In this document: piece by piece, positions 63,638 through 64,000 of the stretch
How positions within the stretch are numbered: the first letter of the stretch is position 1
Layout of the letters: each line of letters starts with the position of its first letter
Assembly: GCA_026413225.1 (NCBI GenBank)
Contig: CM048553.1
Coordinates: forward strand, 143,748,690-143,812,689
Direction of reading: 5' to 3'
Length of the DNA stretch: 64,000 bases
From: Otis tarda
Lineage: Eukaryota; Chordata; Aves; Otidiformes; Otididae
Notes under the pieces: model-generated
Told to the model about the DNA's origin: nothing
Databases searched by the model: none
The model's input: the letters and a program-made list of their open reading frames with translations, nothing else
Program-made: the position numbers and the translations under genes

Positions 63638-63670
63638 ATGGGGCCATGCTGCAGCCAGTGCTGGGTTTGA
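63638..63670 (+). other. Short ORF (10 codons) in strong initiation context downstream of the candidate promoter
   Basis: AACCATGG supplies a near-ideal Kozak context. The frame reads MGPCCSQCWV and then TGA. If the block is transcribed, this would be an upstream ORF in a 5' leader. No longer frame follows in the window. Confidence 0.3.
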
Positions 63671-64000
63671 GTGCTGCTTCTTTTGTTTGGTGCCACAGCT
63701 TGTGTTCACTCATTCACCATCCATGGCTTAGCAGAAGAAAGTTGGATTAGAGGTCATCTCTGTGGTGGAAGGAGCAAAAAGGCAGATTTTTGAGCTGTTC
63801 CCCTTGGAATTAGCAGGAGCTGTCAGAGGCTCACGGAGCCTGCAGTCTTGGCCATCTCATTTCAGTGTGCAAATGGGAACTCACTGAGCTTGAGAAAATC
63901 AGGCAATTAATAATTTCCTTCCCTTAAAAACTGAGAAGGCTCATGACTGCCGTAGAGAGGTGCTGTGTGTGCCACACGAGACCAATGTCCCACACTGGCG

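Larger units (their letters stand above)
26825..64000 (+). other. ZFPM2: ZFPM2 intron downstream of the exon (continues beyond the window)
   Basis: I saw no sequence resembling the next ZFPM2 coding exon (the rest of the PR-like domain) anywhere to the right end. The stretch holds the LTR pair, an old CR1 tail, the tRNA-like repeat, stem-loops and a promoter-like block near 63.3-63.7 kb. The gene model rests on ZFPM2 having very long introns in other vertebrates. Confidence 0.72.

Overview
This is vertebrate nuclear DNA, almost certainly from a bird. It is AT-rich, strongly CpG-depleted and non-coding over nearly its whole length. The interspersed repeats are CR1 LINEs with the usual truncated 5' ends and ATTCTATG-type 3' tails, plus a pair of avian-style endogenous retrovirus LTRs. 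No bacterial-type gene organisation, tRNA gene, rRNA gene or CRISPR array is visible. The species cannot be named from this window. The one protein-coding segment I can defend is a single 119-bp internal exon at 26706-26824 (+). Its 39 whole codons match the start of the PR-like region of ZFPM2 (FOG2), the cofactor of GATA4/5/6, and it has a good acceptor and donor. ZFPM2 has very large introns, so the simplest reading is that the window lies inside ZFPM2, with about 26.7 kb of one intron upstream and about 37.2 kb of the next downstream. I looked for the preceding and following ZFPM2 exons and did not find them. 

Layout: 1-11.6 kb is AT-rich intron with no recognised repeat. From 11.63 to 12.92 kb lie two CR1 fragments in minus orientation, about 150 bp apart; the first contains a perfect 20-bp inverted duplication. 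A third CR1 (+) lies at 19.57-20.05 kb. A cluster of GGATAAG motifs sits at 21.0-21.2 kb. The exon is at 26.7 kb, followed by two adjacent perfect hairpins at 27.7 kb and an old CR1 tail at 29.1 kb. From 30.41 to about 32.36 kb two related retroviral LTRs stand head to head: a U3-less copy on the minus strand and a complete copy on the plus strand followed by a lysine-tRNA-type primer binding site and a short leader. A 26-bp perfect palindrome (33.0 kb), a tRNA-like palindromic repeat (43.2-43.35 kb), a 20-bp minisatellite (48.1 kb) and stem-loops at 49.7 and 59.1 kb punctuate the rest. At 63.27-63.67 kb an RFX-type X-box, a TATA-like element, a CpG-rich patch and a short upstream-type ORF suggest an internal promoter or first exon. 

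No convincing new multi-gene system is present. The most interesting items are the promoter-like block at the right end, the head-to-head LTR pair, the templated inverted duplication inside a CR1, and several well-formed stem-loops inside the ZFPM2 introns. Most long reading frames in the window are chance or lie antisense to repeats.
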